Origin: Bordetella genomosp. 2
GTDB taxonomy: Bacteria > Pseudomonadota > Gammaproteobacteria > Burkholderiales > Burkholderiaceae_B
Direction of reading: 5' to 3'
NCBI RefSeq assembly: GCF_002261345.1
Contig: NZ_NEVT01000009.1
Coordinates: forward strand, 186,001-250,000
DNA length: 64,000 bases
Of the stretch, positions 43,552 through 52,773 are shown piece by piece. The notes under the pieces are model-generated. The model was given only the letters and a program-made list of their open reading frames with translations, made no database searches and was not told the origin of the DNA. Within the stretch, counting starts at the first letter, position 1. Every line of letters starts with the position of its first letter. A program made the translations under genes and the position numbers.

Positions 43552-44280
43552 ATGGAATCCCCCACACACATGAGTTCCGACGACTCCATGGCGGCGCGCG
43601 TGGCGCGGCTGCGCCAGCGCATCGACGCGGCGTGCGAGCGGGCCGGGCGGGCCCCCGGCAGCGTGGCGCTGCTGCCGGTCAGCAAGACCTTCGGCGCCGA
43701 GGCGGTGCGCGCGGCCGCCGCCCTGGGCTTGCGCCGCTTCGGCGAGAACAAGACCCAGGAAATCCGCCAGAAGGCCGTGGAGCTGGCCGACCTGGACATC
43801 CAATGGGTAATGATCGGCCACCTGCAGACCAACAAGGCCAAGGACGCGGCGCGCGATGCCGCCGAAGTGCAGTCGCTGGACCGCCTGGAACTGGCCCATG
43901 CGCTGCAGCGCCGGCTCGAAGCCGCCGGCCGCGCCATCGACGTGCTGGTGCAGGTCAAGACCTCGCCCGAACCCAGCAAGCATGGCCTGGCGCCGCAGGA
44001 CGCGGCCGGCTTCCTGCGCACCCTGGCGCGCGAATGCCCGGCCCTGCGGGTCCAGGGGCTGATGACCATGGCGGTGCAATCGGACGATGCCGGCGCGGTG
44101 CGCGCCTGCTTCCGCCGCCTGCGGGAGTTGCGCGACCGCCTGCGGGACGAGGCCATCGACGGGGTGCGGCTGGACCGCCTGTCGATGGGCATGAGCGGCG
44201 ATTTCGAGATCGCCGTCGAAGAAGGCGCCACCGAAGTGCGTATCGGCAGCGCCATTTTCGGGGCCCGGCACTACGCCTAG
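43552..44280 (+). CDS. yggS: YggS-family pyridoxal phosphate homeostasis protein
   Basis: 242 aa. Alanine-racemase-like barrel with the PLP lysine in LLPVSKTFGAEAV (about residue 45). Family blocks FGENKTQEIRQKA, WVMIGHLQTNKAKD and RLSMGMSGDFEIAVEEGATEVRIGSAIFG are all present. It binds PLP and keeps free PLP levels balanced; no enzymatic activity known. The start at 43552 is taken, but the ATG at 43570 is equally plausible. Confidence 0.93.
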   Translation: MESPTHMSSDDSMAARVARLRQRIDAACERAGRAPGSVALLPVSKTFGAEAVRAAAALGLRRFGENKTQEIRQKAVELADLDIQWVMIGHLQTNKAKDAARDAAEVQSLDRLELAHALQRRLEAAGRAIDVLVQVKTSPEPSKHGLAPQDAAGFLRTLARECPALRVQGLMTMAVQSDDAGAVRACFRRLRELRDRLRDEAIDGVRLDRLSMGMSGDFEIAVEEGATEVRIGSAIFGARHYA

Positions 44281-44305
44281 CGGGCCCCGGCAGGGCGGGG
44301 CGGCG

Positions 44306-44788
44306 TCAGTGCTTCATGTGCATGCCATGGCCGGCGTTGTGGCCGATCGGCATGACCTTGAATTTCACCGCGACTTCCCCGGCGTGTTCGAACTTCAGGG
44401 TGGCGGGCACTTCGGCGCCTTCGGTGAACGGCTGCTTCAGCTTCAGGAACATGACGTGATAGCCGCCCGGCGCCAGCTTGACCTCGCCGTCGGCCGGCAC
44501 CGGAATGCCGTCCGGCAGGTGGCGCATGCGGGCCACGCCGTTTTCGGTCTGCACGGTATGCAGCTCGACGCGCTCGGCGGCGTCGGAAGTCACGGACACC
44601 AGGCGGTCGGCGGTCTTGGCGTCGTTGTCGATCTCCATATAGCCGGCGCCGTTGGGCTGGCCGGGCGCGGTCGCGCGCACCCAGGCGTCGTCGATCTCGA
44701 TCTGGCCGACCTTGTAGTCCACTGCCCAGGCGGACGTCGCGGCGCACAGTCCCAGCGCGGCCATGAGTGTCCATTGACGCAATTTCAT
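44306..44788 (-). CDS. periplasmic copper chaperone PCu(A)C
   Basis: 160 aa from ATG 44788. Signal peptide with cleavage near AWA at residue 22. The copper-binding motif H-x10-M-x21-H-x-M is complete: H of VELHTVQ, M of ARMRHLP and H-V-M of GGYHVMF. The extra His/Met tail GHNAGHGMHMKH can bind more copper. It delivers Cu(I) to cytochrome oxidase. It stands alone; no sco gene is adjacent. Confidence 0.93.
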   Translation of the reverse strand: MKLRQWTLMAALGLCAATSAWAVDYKVGQIEIDDAWVRATAPGQPNGAGYMEIDNDAKTADRLVSVTSDAAERVELHTVQTENGVARMRHLPDGIPVPADGEVKLAPGGYHVMFLKLKQPFTEGAEVPATLKFEHAGEVAVKFKVMPIGHNAGHGMHMKH

Positions 44789-44832
44789 GAGGCGTTCCTC
44801 CATGCTGCCGACCCGCGACCGGGCGCGGCGGG

Positions 44833-45732
44833 TTAACGCCGCCGGACCAGGTTGCCGGCGGCCGCCAGGACCGACTGGGTCAAGGCTTCCATAGCCTGCG
44901 AGTTTACCCGCCAGTGCTGCCAGTACAGCGGCACATCCTCAGTGGCGCGGGCGCGCAGCGGAACCAGGCGCCCGCTTTCCAGCGCTTCGTTGATCAGCGG
45001 CAAGGGGTTCATGGTCCAGCCCAGGCCGTCGAGAGTGGCCTGCACGAACGCGCGCGACGAGGGCAGCCACCACACGGGCGGCTGCCACGGCACATCGCCC
45101 ATGACCTTGCGAGCGAAGCGCGCCTGCAGGGCGTCCTTGCGGTTGAAGACCAGCACCGGCGCGCTGGCCAGGCTGCGCGCATTGACGCCCTGGGCGAAAT
45201 GGCGGGCGTGGAACTCCGGCGTGCAGGTCGCCACATACCGCATGCTGCCCAGCGGATGGATGCGGCAGCCCTGCACCGGGTCGGCCAGCGCGGTGACCGC
45301 GCCCATCACCGAGCCGTTGCGCAACAGCGCCGCGGTGTGGTCCTGGTCTTCGGACTGCAGGTCCAGCGTCGCCCGGCTGCGCGCCGCGAACAGCCGGGCC
45401 GCCTCCATGAACCAGGTTTCCAGGCTGTCGTGGTTGACCGCCACCGCGATGCTGGCGTGCGGCACGGCGTCGCCTTCCAGGCCGAGGCGGTCGAGGGCGT
45501 CGTGCTCTAGCAGCGCGGTCTGTTCGGCCAGCTGCACCAGCACCTGGCCATCGGGCGTGGGCACCGCCGGCACGGTGCGCTGCACCAGCAGCCGGCCCAT
45601 GCGCGCCTCGAGCGCCTTGACCCGTTGCGACACCGCCGATGGGGTGACATTGAGGGCTGAGGCGGCCCGTTCGAAGCTGCCTTCGCGCACCACCGCGGCC
45701 AAGGCGCGCAGGTTGCCGTGATCGATTTTCAT
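44833..45732 (-). CDS. argP: LysR-type regulator ArgP (IciA)
   Basis: 299 aa. The N-terminal LysR helix-turn-helix (residues 5-60: LRALAAVVREGSFERAASALNVTPSAVSQRVKALEARMG) precedes a periplasmic-binding-like effector domain. The divergent argO gene 142 bp away makes ArgP the natural identity: it activates lysine/arginine export in response to arginine and lysine. The intergenic region is A/T-rich, as expected for its binding site. Confidence 0.88.
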   Translation of the reverse strand: MKIDHGNLRALAAVVREGSFERAASALNVTPSAVSQRVKALEARMGRLLVQRTVPAVPTPDGQVLVQLAEQTALLEHDALDRLGLEGDAVPHASIAVAVNHDSLETWFMEAARLFAARSRATLDLQSEDQDHTAALLRNGSVMGAVTALADPVQGCRIHPLGSMRYVATCTPEFHARHFAQGVNARSLASAPVLVFNRKDALQARFARKVMGDVPWQPPVWWLPSSRAFVQATLDGLGWTMNPLPLINEALESGRLVPLRARATEDVPLYWQHWRVNSQAMEALTQSVLAAAGNLVRRR

Positions 45733-45874
45733 GACATTAGATTTGCTTAATCAGCTTAAACAAAATTAGCTTTATTTCATCGATTCCACAAGCCAGAATA
45801 CGGGTCCTGGCCGCGGCGCATTGCCGCGGCGTTGTTTTCATCGCCACGCCGGTGGCCTGCTCACCCCACGGATC
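45733..45874. promoter_or_regulatory. argP-argO divergent control region
   Basis: 142 bp. The 45733-45782 stretch is A/T-rich (ATTAGATTTGCTTAATCAGC and a second half AAAATTAGC), a probable ArgP binding site beside the argP start. No exact operator is assigned. Confidence 0.5.
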
Positions 45875-46513
45875 ATGTTTTCGCTCGCGTCCTTGCCCGC
45901 TTTCTTCACCGCCTGGGCCAGTGGCACCGCCACCGGCCTGGGGCTGTTCGCCGTGGTGGGCGCGCAAAGCGCGTTCATCCTGCGACAGGGGCTGATGCGC
46001 GCGCACCTGCTGAGCATCCTGGCCGTGTGCGCCGCCATCGACGCCGTATTCATCTTCGCCAGCGTGTGGGGGCTGCAGGCGGTGGCCGCCTGGTTCCCCT
46101 GGCTGACCGAGGCGGTGCTGTGGTTCGGCGTGGCGTTCCTGGCCTGGTACGCGCTGCAGTCGGCCCGCCGCGCGCTGCGGGCGCAAGGCGGCCTGGTCGC
46201 CGCGCGGCAAGCCGTGCCGTCGCGCCGCGCCGCCCTGCTCGGGGCGGCCGGCTTCACGCTGCTGAACCCGCATTTCTGGCTGGACATCATGGTGGTGGGC
46301 TCGCTGGCGCACAGCTTCGAAGACGCCCGCCTGGCCTTCGCCGCCGGCGCGCTCACCGCCAGCCTGCTATGGCTGGCCGTGCTGGGCATCGGCTCCCGCC
46401 TGTTCGCCCCCTGGTTCGCCAACCCGCGCGCCTGGCGGGTGCTGGACGGCGGGATCGCCATGGTGCTGATCGTATTGGTGGGGCGGCTGGCCTACAAAGG
46501 GTTGGCGGGATGA
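45875..46513 (+). CDS. argO: arginine/lysine exporter ArgO (LysE family)
   Basis: 212 aa from ATG 45875. Six membrane helices. The ArgO/LysE block GLGLFAVVGAQSAFILRQGL lies at about residues 17-36, and LLNPHFWLDIMVVGSLA near 129 is diagnostic of this subgroup. It exports arginine and toxic analogues. Divergent from argP, its predicted activator. It is followed by the second composite repeat. Confidence 0.9.
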   Translation: MFSLASLPAFFTAWASGTATGLGLFAVVGAQSAFILRQGLMRAHLLSILAVCAAIDAVFIFASVWGLQAVAAWFPWLTEAVLWFGVAFLAWYALQSARRALRAQGGLVAARQAVPSRRAALLGAAGFTLLNPHFWLDIMVVGSLAHSFEDARLAFAAGALTASLLWLAVLGIGSRLFAPWFANPRAWRVLDGGIAMVLIVLVGRLAYKGLAG

Positions 46514-46540
46514 CCGGTCGGTTCCTGAGGGCCATGACGG

Positions 46541-47000
46541 GTTCTTCTGGACGTCGTGGCGGGGCGGCCGGTAGGCCAGGCTTCTTTGCCGCCCATGGAT
46601 TCTTCTTGCCGAAGAATTACATGGCCTAGCCGCCGGCCAATCACCGCTCACCCCTCGAACCTCATCGCCACACCCGGGCATGCCAAGCCTGAATGCCTTG
46701 CTGGGGCCGCTCGGGGCGGCCCCAGAAAGGCGGCCCCACAAACTGTTCCTGTCCCCACCCGCGGCAGCCGACGAAGTGCAAGCAAGACGACCTGCCCGGC
46801 GATGGGATGAACTCAAGCCACTGCGAGTCGTGGCGGGGCGGGGGCCGTGGGCGGGCGCCTCGGGGCCGAGCGAGCGGAGGCCGAACGGAGGCCCGCAGGG
46901 GCCGGAGGAGGCGAGCGATGCGGTGTCGGCCGCCCGGGCGGCCGACCGGCACCGTGAAGCCCGCCCACGGCCCCCGCCCCGCCACGACGCCCAGAAGAAT
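46541..47000. repeat. family-2 composite repeat element, copy 2
   Basis: It fills the 503-bp gap between convergent argO and crp-like genes. Ends are inverted copies of each other: GTTCTTCTGGACGTCGTGGC at 46541-46560 and the complement of a near-identical word ending at 47000. Module A (reverse) is at about 46675-46785 with hairpin arms 46701-46710/46716-46725. Module B has arms 46827-46856 and 46959-46988, a perfect 30-bp stem, around a 102-base loop that starts GCCTCGGGGCCGAGCGAG and ends CCGTGA. An inner hairpin is GTCGGCCGC/GCGGCCGAC. The arm sequence differs from copy 1 but the pairing and the loop ends are kept. Confidence 0.82.
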
Positions 47001-47016
47001 TCACCCCACCCCGCGA

Positions 47017-47706
47017 CTACTCCCCGACTCCATCTCCGCCGTATTCCTTCAACCCCTCCAGATCAAGCACCCGCACCGCCCCATACTCCACCCGCAACAA
47101 GCCCACCCCCTCCAGCTTCCCCAACGCCTGGTTGGCGCGCTGCCGCGACACCCTCGCCAGGTAGCCGACTTCTTCCTGCGTGATGGCCAGCCGCATCCCC
47201 ATGCCGGGATACAGCAGCGGATTGAAGAGTTCGGCCAGGCAGCGCGCCACGCGGGCATCCGGGTCCAGCAGGCGGTCGTACTCGGCCTTGCCGATGAACT
47301 GCGCGACGCGCTCATTCAGTTGGTGCAGCAGATAGCGGTTGAACGGAATGCTGGTGTCGAGCAGCCAGTCGAAGGTGGCCGCCGGCAGCCGCGCCACCAC
47401 GGAATCGCGCAATGCCACCACGTCGTACTTGCGCACTTCGCGCTTGAGCAGCGAGCCTTCGCCGATCCAGCCGCCGGCCGGCACGCCGGTCAGCGAGGCG
47501 ATCTTGCCTTCGGCATTGCCCACGGAAACCTTCACCAGCCCGGCCAGCACGCCGATCCAGACCTGCGCAAGTTCGCCTTTGCGCTCTATGATCGTGCCAG
47601 CCTGCGCGGACTGCACGGCGATATCCCGCTCGACGCGCGCTTGCTGCTCGTCGGTCAAGACGCGGAACCAGGCCGCGGCAAGGTGCAGGGAATCGGCTAG
47701 CTGCAT
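47017..47706 (-). CDS. Crp/Fnr-family transcriptional regulator
   Basis: 229 aa. An N-terminal cyclic-nucleotide-binding-type barrel (about 15-130) is followed by a long C-helix and a winged HTH (about 168-215: ITQEEVGYLARVSRQRANQALGKLEGVGLL). No N-terminal cysteine cluster as in Fnr, so it does not sense oxygen through an Fe-S centre. It is divergent from the acyl-CoA ligase/Liv operon across 173 bp and likely controls it. Confidence 0.88.
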   Translation of the reverse strand: MQLADSLHLAAAWFRVLTDEQQARVERDIAVQSAQAGTIIERKGELAQVWIGVLAGLVKVSVGNAEGKIASLTGVPAGGWIGEGSLLKREVRKYDVVALRDSVVARLPAATFDWLLDTSIPFNRYLLHQLNERVAQFIGKAEYDRLLDPDARVARCLAELFNPLLYPGMGMRLAITQEEVGYLARVSRQRANQALGKLEGVGLLRVEYGAVRVLDLEGLKEYGGDGVGE

Positions 47707-47732
47707 CGGGAATACCCTATATGTTCCTGGAA

Positions 47733-47748
47733 TGTCGCAATCGTGACA
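47733..47748. promoter_or_regulatory. candidate Crp/Fnr-type dyad
   Basis: TGTCGCAATCGTGACA has 6 of 8 complementary positions and the 16-bp length and TGT...ACA ends of Crp/Fnr-class sites. It lies 26 bp before the regulator's start and about 130 bp before the divergent ligase. Only one copy is seen. Confidence 0.45.
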
Positions 47749-47879
47749 GTCGGTCGCAACCCAACCTTATACCTTAACTACCGCTGCATATCGAAAATGA
47801 ACTGGTCAAGTGCCGCCCCGGTGTTCATGCCGCCAGCTTGAACGCCACACGGGGCGGCCCCCAAACCGGAGGAGACAAC

Positions 47880-49856
47880 GTGGCGCATGCACTGCCCGCC
47901 GGCGCACCCGCGCCGGCCACGCCAGGCACTTTCCCTGGCCTGCTGCTGGAGCACGCCCGGGTGCGCGGCGCGCGGCCGGCCATCCGCGAGAAAGACCTGG
48001 GCATCTGGCAGACGCTCAGCTGGGCCGAAGTCGCCAGCCACGTCCGCCAGGCCGCGCACGGCCTGGCCGCGCTGGGCATCGCGCCGGGCATGCACGTGGC
48101 CGTCATCGGCGAGAACCGCCCGCGCCTGTACATCGCCATGATGGCCACGCAGGCGCTCGGCGCGATCCCGGTGCCGCTCTACCAGGACGCGGTCGCGCAG
48201 GAAATGGTCTACGTCCTGCAGGACGCCGGCATCACCGTGGCCGTGGTCGAAGACCAGGAACAGGTCGACAAGATGCTCGAAGTGCGCGACCAGTGCCCGG
48301 CCCTGGCGCACGTGGTGTACGATGACCCGCGCGGCATGCGCCATTACACCGACCCGATGCTGCGTTCGTACGAACAGCTCGAGGCCATCGGCCGCGAGCA
48401 TGCCGAACGCCATCCCGCGTATTTCGACGACGCGGTCGCGGCGGTGCAGCCGCACGACGCCGCCGCCATGTTCTATACCTCCGGCACCACCGGCAAGCCC
48501 AAGGGCGTGGTGCTGACGCACCATGCCCTGATCGACCGCGCGCGCGCCGTGGCCGAACTGGAAAAACTCACCGACCAGGAAGACGTGCTGGCCTACCTGC
48601 CGCCCGCATGGATCGGCCAGAACATGTTCTCGTACACCCAGCTGCTGGTCAGCGGCTTCACGGTCAACCACCCCGAATCGCCCGATACGGTGGCGATCGA
48701 TATGCGCGACATCGGCCCCACGTATTATTTCGCGCCGCCGCGCGTGCTGGAAGGGCTGCTCACCCATGTCATGATCCGCATGGAAGACGCCGGCCGCCTC
48801 AAGCGCGCGATGTTCCGCCGCTGCATGAACCTGGCGCGCAAGGTGGGCGTGCGCATCCTCGACGGCGAGCCGGTGGGCGCGTGGGACCGCCTGCGCTATG
48901 CCATCGGCAACGTGCTGGTCTACGGTCCGCTGCGCAACGCGCTGGGCATGAGCCGCGTGCGCGTGGCCTATACCGCCGGCGAAGCCATCGGGCCGGACCT
49001 GTTCGTGTTCTACCGGTCCATCGGCATCAACCTGAAGCAGCTGTACGGCTCGACCGAGACCTCGGTGTTCGTCTGCGTGCAGCCCGACGGCCAGGTGCGC
49101 GACGACACCGTGGGCCCGCCCGTCAGCGGGGTGGAAATCCGGGTAGCCGACAACGGCGAGATCCTGGTCAAGAGCCCCGGGCTGTTCAAGGAGTACTACC
49201 GCAACCCGCAGGCCACCGAAGAAGCGCGCGACGCGGACGGCTGGTTCCATACCGGCGACGCCGGCTACTTGGACACCGACGGCCAGCTCAAGATCATCGA
49301 CCGCGCCAAGGATGTCGGCAAGCTGGCCGACGGCAGCCTGTTCGCGCCCAAGTACCTCGAGAACAAGCTCAAGTTCTTCCCGCACATCAAGGAAGCGGTG
49401 GCCTTCGGCGCCGGCCGCGACCACGTCTGCGCCTTCGTCAACATCGACCTCGAAGCCGTCGGCAACTGGGCCGAGCGCCGCGGCCTGCCCTACGCCGGCT
49501 ACACCGACCTGGCTGGCAAGGACGAGGTCTACCAGCTGGTGGGCGAGTGCATCGAGCAGATCAACGCCGACCTGGCGGGCGACCCCAAGCTGGCCGCCTC
49601 GCAGATCGCCCGCTTCCTGATCCTGCACAAGGAGCTGGACCCGGACGACGACGAACTCACGCGCACCCGCAAGGTGCGGCGCGCCTTCATCGCCCAGAAG
49701 TACGGCGTGCTGGTCGACGCCCTGTTCGCCGGCCAGGAATCCCAATACATCGAGACCGAGGTCAAGTTCGAGGACGGCCGCGTCGGCAAGATCGCCGCCG
49801 ACCTGAAGATCCGCCCGGTCAAGACCTTCCCTCCCATTACCGCCCGGGCCGCGTAG
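47880..49856 (+). CDS. AMP-forming acyl-CoA ligase (long-chain type)
   Basis: 658 aa from GTG 47880. This start is chosen because GGAGGAG at 47868-47874 sits 5 bases before it; an upstream TTG at 47838 has no such site. Adenylate-forming motifs: MFYTSGTTGKPKG near residue 196, YGSTET near 386 and TGDAGYLDTDG near 458. This FAA1-like size class activates fatty or aryl-alkyl acids to CoA thioesters. It is first in an operon with a LivGHMKF-type importer, so it probably activates what that importer brings in. Confidence 0.87.
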   Translation: MAHALPAGAPAPATPGTFPGLLLEHARVRGARPAIREKDLGIWQTLSWAEVASHVRQAAHGLAALGIAPGMHVAVIGENRPRLYIAMMATQALGAIPVPLYQDAVAQEMVYVLQDAGITVAVVEDQEQVDKMLEVRDQCPALAHVVYDDPRGMRHYTDPMLRSYEQLEAIGREHAERHPAYFDDAVAAVQPHDAAAMFYTSGTTGKPKGVVLTHHALIDRARAVAELEKLTDQEDVLAYLPPAWIGQNMFSYTQLLVSGFTVNHPESPDTVAIDMRDIGPTYYFAPPRVLEGLLTHVMIRMEDAGRLKRAMFRRCMNLARKVGVRILDGEPVGAWDRLRYAIGNVLVYGPLRNALGMSRVRVAYTAGEAIGPDLFVFYRSIGINLKQLYGSTETSVFVCVQPDGQVRDDTVGPPVSGVEIRVADNGEILVKSPGLFKEYYRNPQATEEARDADGWFHTGDAGYLDTDGQLKIIDRAKDVGKLADGSLFAPKYLENKLKFFPHIKEAVAFGAGRDHVCAFVNIDLEAVGNWAERRGLPYAGYTDLAGKDEVYQLVGECIEQINADLAGDPKLAASQIARFLILHKELDPDDDELTRTRKVRRAFIAQKYGVLVDALFAGQESQYIETEVKFEDGRVGKIAADLKIRPVKTFPPITARAA

Positions 49857-49859
49857 ACC

Positions 49860-50657
49860 ATGAGCCAGACAGACCGCGACCAGCGCATCGGCAAGGTCAT
49901 GCTCGACCTGCAGAACATCTCGCTGTCGTTCGGGGGCGTGAAGGCCCTGACCGACATCTCGTTCAATGTGCGCGAACACGAGATCCGCGCCATCATCGGC
50001 CCGAACGGCGCCGGCAAGAGCTCGATGCTCAACGTCATCAACGGCGTCTATACGCCGCAGCAGGGTGGCATTGAATTCGAGGGCAGGCGCTACTCGCGCA
50101 TGAACCCGCGCCGCGCCGCCGAGATGGGCATCGCCCGCACGTTCCAGAACCTGGCGCTGTTCAAGGGCATGAGCGTGTTGGACAACATCATGACCGGCCG
50201 CAACCTGCGCATGAAGTGCGGTCTGCTGGCGCAGGCGCTGCGCTGGGGGCCGGCCGAGCGCGAGGAAATCCGCCACCGCGAATTCGTCGAGAACATCATC
50301 GACTTCCTGGAGATCCAGGCCCACCGCAAGACGCCGGTCGGCCGCCTGCCGTACGGCCTGCAGAAGCGCGTCGACCTGGGCCGGGCGCTGGCCATGGAAC
50401 CGCGCCTGCTGCTGCTGGACGAACCCATGGCGGGCATGAACATCGAGGAAAAGCAGGACATGAGCCGCTTCATCCTCGATGTCAACGACGAGTTCGGCAC
50501 CACCATCGTGCTGATCGAGCACGACATGGGCGTGGTCATGGACATCTCCGACCGCGTGGTGGTGCTGGACTACGGCAAGAAGATCGGCGACGGCAAGCCC
50601 GACGAGGTCCGGTCCAACGAGGCGGTGATCCAGGCCTACCTGGGCGTCTCGCACTAA
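49860..50657 (+). CDS. branched-chain amino acid-type ABC ATPase LivG-like
   Basis: 265 aa. Walker A GPNGAGKSS near residue 46. The signature is the LivG-variant LPYGLQKRVDLGRAL instead of LSGGQ. Walker B LLLLDEPMAGM is near 178, with H-loop LIEHDMGVVMDI. It starts 3 bp after the ligase stop. It forms a pair with the LivF-like ATPase at 54168 to drive the HAAT-family importer. Confidence 0.93.
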   Translation: MSQTDRDQRIGKVMLDLQNISLSFGGVKALTDISFNVREHEIRAIIGPNGAGKSSMLNVINGVYTPQQGGIEFEGRRYSRMNPRRAAEMGIARTFQNLALFKGMSVLDNIMTGRNLRMKCGLLAQALRWGPAEREEIRHREFVENIIDFLEIQAHRKTPVGRLPYGLQKRVDLGRALAMEPRLLLLDEPMAGMNIEEKQDMSRFILDVNDEFGTTIVLIEHDMGVVMDISDRVVVLDYGKKIGDGKPDEVRSNEAVIQAYLGVSH

Positions 50658-50672
50658 ACAAGGCAGAAAGAC

Positions 50673-51602
50673 ATGGGATTTTTCCTGGAAACCCTGTTCG
50701 GCGGCCTGATGAGCGGCATGCTGTACGCGCTGATCGGCCTGGGCTTCGTGCTGATCTTCAAGGCCTCGGGCGTGTTCAACTTCGCGCAGGGCGCCATGGT
50801 GCTGGTGGCGGCGCTGTCGATGGCGCGCTTCTCGGAATGGATCCCCGTCTGGCTCGGCTTCGAGAACCAGCTGCTGGCCAATGTCCTGGCGTTCATCGTC
50901 AGCGCCCTGCTGATGTTCCTGCTGGCGGTGGCGGTGGAACGCTACGTGTTGCGCCACCTGGTCAACCAGGAGGCGACCACGCTGCTGATGGCCACGCTCG
51001 GCATCAGCTACTTCCTGGACGGCCTGGGCCAGATCGCCTTCGGCAGTTCGGTCTACAGCATCGACGTGGGCATGCCCAAGGATCCGGCCTTCATCCTGGA
51101 GTCCATGTTCGAGGGCGGCATCCTGATCAACCTGGAAGACCTCACCGCCGCCGTGGTGGCGGCGCTGCTGGTGGCCACCCTGGCCATCTTCTTCCAGTAC
51201 ACCAGCACCGGCCGGGCGCTGCGCGCGGTGGCCGACGACCACCAGGCGGCCCAGTCGATCGGCATCCCGCTGAACCGCATCTGGGTCATCGTCTGGAGCG
51301 TGGCGGGGCTGGTGGCGCTGGTGGCGGGCATCATCTGGGGCTCGAAATTCGGCGTGCAGTTCACCCTGTCGACCGCGGCGCTGCGCGCCCTGCCGGTGGT
51401 CATCCTGGGCGGGCTGACATCGGTGCCGGGCGCCATCCTGGGCGGCCTGATCATCGGCGTGGGCGAGAAGCTGTCGGAAGTCTACCTGGGCTCGCTGGTG
51501 GGCGGCGGCATCGAAATCTGGTTCGCCTACGTACTGGCGCTCGTGTTCCTGCTGTTCCGCCCGCAAGGGCTGTTCGGCGAGAAAATCATCGACCGGGTCT
51601 GA
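50673..51602 (+). CDS. HAAT ABC permease LivH-like
   Basis: 309 aa, about eight membrane helices. Typical LivH start GFFLETLFGGLMSGMLYALIGLGFVLIFKASGVFNFAQG and the coupling-loop region TGRALRAVADDHQAAQSIGIPLNRIW. It forms the channel with the LivM-like protein downstream. Confidence 0.93.
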   Translation: MGFFLETLFGGLMSGMLYALIGLGFVLIFKASGVFNFAQGAMVLVAALSMARFSEWIPVWLGFENQLLANVLAFIVSALLMFLLAVAVERYVLRHLVNQEATTLLMATLGISYFLDGLGQIAFGSSVYSIDVGMPKDPAFILESMFEGGILINLEDLTAAVVAALLVATLAIFFQYTSTGRALRAVADDHQAAQSIGIPLNRIWVIVWSVAGLVALVAGIIWGSKFGVQFTLSTAALRALPVVILGGLTSVPGAILGGLIIGVGEKLSEVYLGSLVGGGIEIWFAYVLALVFLLFRPQGLFGEKIIDRV

Positions 51603-51612
51603 GGACAAAACC

Positions 51613-52677
51613 ATGTTCTACCGCGAAAACGGCCAATTCAAGACCGGCTATCGCGCCGACCAGCAGATCTTCCCGATCCGCCAGGACCGCATCTTCATCG
51701 GCCTGCTGCTGGCGATCGCCTTCGTGGCGGTGCCGCTGCTGGCCAGCGACTACCTGCTGCGCGCCATCCTGATCCCGTTCCTGATCCTGGCGCTGGCCGC
51801 CGTGGGCCTGAACATCCTGGTGGGGTACTGCGGCCAGATCTCGCTGGGCACCGGCGCCTTCATGGCGGTGGGCGCCTACGCCGCCTGGAACTTCGGCGTG
51901 CGTTTTCCCGGCATGCCGCTGGTGGCGCAGATCCTGCTGGGCGGCTGCTTCGCCACGCTGGTGGGGGTGCTGTTCGGCATACCCAGCCTGCGCATCCGCG
52001 GCCTGTACCTGGCGGTGGCCACGCTGGCCGCGCAGTTCTTCGTCGACTGGGCGTTCCTGCGCATTCCGTTCTTCACCAACTATTCCTCGTCGGGCAGCGT
52101 GTCGGTGCCGCCGCTGACGGCCTTCGGGCTGCCGGTGCACACCTCGCTGCAGCGCTACCTGTTCGTGCTGATCTTCGTGGTGGTGTTCGCCCTGCTGGCC
52201 AAGAACCTGGTGCGCGGCGCCATCGGCCGGCAATGGATGGCGATCCGCGACATGGACGTGGCGGCGGCGGTGATCGGCATCCGGCCCATGTACGCCAAAC
52301 TCACCGCCTTCGCGGTCAGCTCGTTCATCGTGGGCGTGGCGGGCGCGCTGTGGGGCTACATCCACCTCGGCTCCTGGGAACCGCTCGCTTTCGACCTGGC
52401 GCGCTCGTTCCAGCTGCTGTTCATGGTGATCATCGGCGGGCTGGGCTCCATCATGGGCAGCTTCTTCGGCGCGGCATTCATCGTGCTGGTGCCGGTGGCG
52501 CTGACCAACGTGCCGCACCTGCTGGGCCTGTCCCTGTCGGTGGACACCGCGGCGCACATCGAACACATGGTGTTCGGCGCGCTGATCGTGTTCTTCCTGA
52601 TCGCCGAGCCGCACGGGCTGGCCCGCCTGTGGAGCATCGGCAAAGAGAAACTGCGCATCTGGCCATTCCCGCATTGA
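51613..52677 (+). CDS. HAAT ABC permease LivM-like
   Basis: 354 aa, polytopic. LivM family blocks: VGLNILVGYCGQISLGTGAFMAVGAYAAW near residue 57 and the coupling segment RGAIGRQWMAIRDMDVAAAVIGI. It starts 10 bp after livH. A 96-bp gap with a strong hairpin follows before the binding-protein gene. Confidence 0.93.
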   Translation: MFYRENGQFKTGYRADQQIFPIRQDRIFIGLLLAIAFVAVPLLASDYLLRAILIPFLILALAAVGLNILVGYCGQISLGTGAFMAVGAYAAWNFGVRFPGMPLVAQILLGGCFATLVGVLFGIPSLRIRGLYLAVATLAAQFFVDWAFLRIPFFTNYSSSGSVSVPPLTAFGLPVHTSLQRYLFVLIFVVVFALLAKNLVRGAIGRQWMAIRDMDVAAAVIGIRPMYAKLTAFAVSSFIVGVAGALWGYIHLGSWEPLAFDLARSFQLLFMVIIGGLGSIMGSFFGAAFIVLVPVALTNVPHLLGLSLSVDTAAHIEHMVFGALIVFFLIAEPHGLARLWSIGKEKLRIWPFPH

Positions 52678-52682
52678 GTTCC

Positions 52683-52710
52683 GGCCGCCGCGCCGGCACG
52701 CGCGGCGGCC
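52683..52710 (+). terminator. intercistronic hairpin before the binding-protein gene
   Basis: Arms GGCCGCCGCG (52683-52692) and CGCGGCGGCC (52701-52710) with an 8-base loop, no T-tract beyond CTTTCG. A matching hairpin lies after the binding-protein gene at 54121-54146. Such pairs can stabilise the mRNA of one gene and allow higher binding-protein synthesis. Confidence 0.6.
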
Positions 52711-52773
52711 CTTTCGACTACCCGGCCTCAGACCGGGCCAATCCCGGTGTCACATGCACCAAGCAGGAGGTAA

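Noticed and set aside
47778-51614. Very long minus-strand open frame (about 1,280 codons) opposite the ligase/Liv operon
   Set aside because: It is antisense to five well-recognised genes; long antisense frames are common in G/C-rich DNA because stop codons are rare there. The composition (His, Gln, Asp, Arg-rich, no domains) is that of a shadow.
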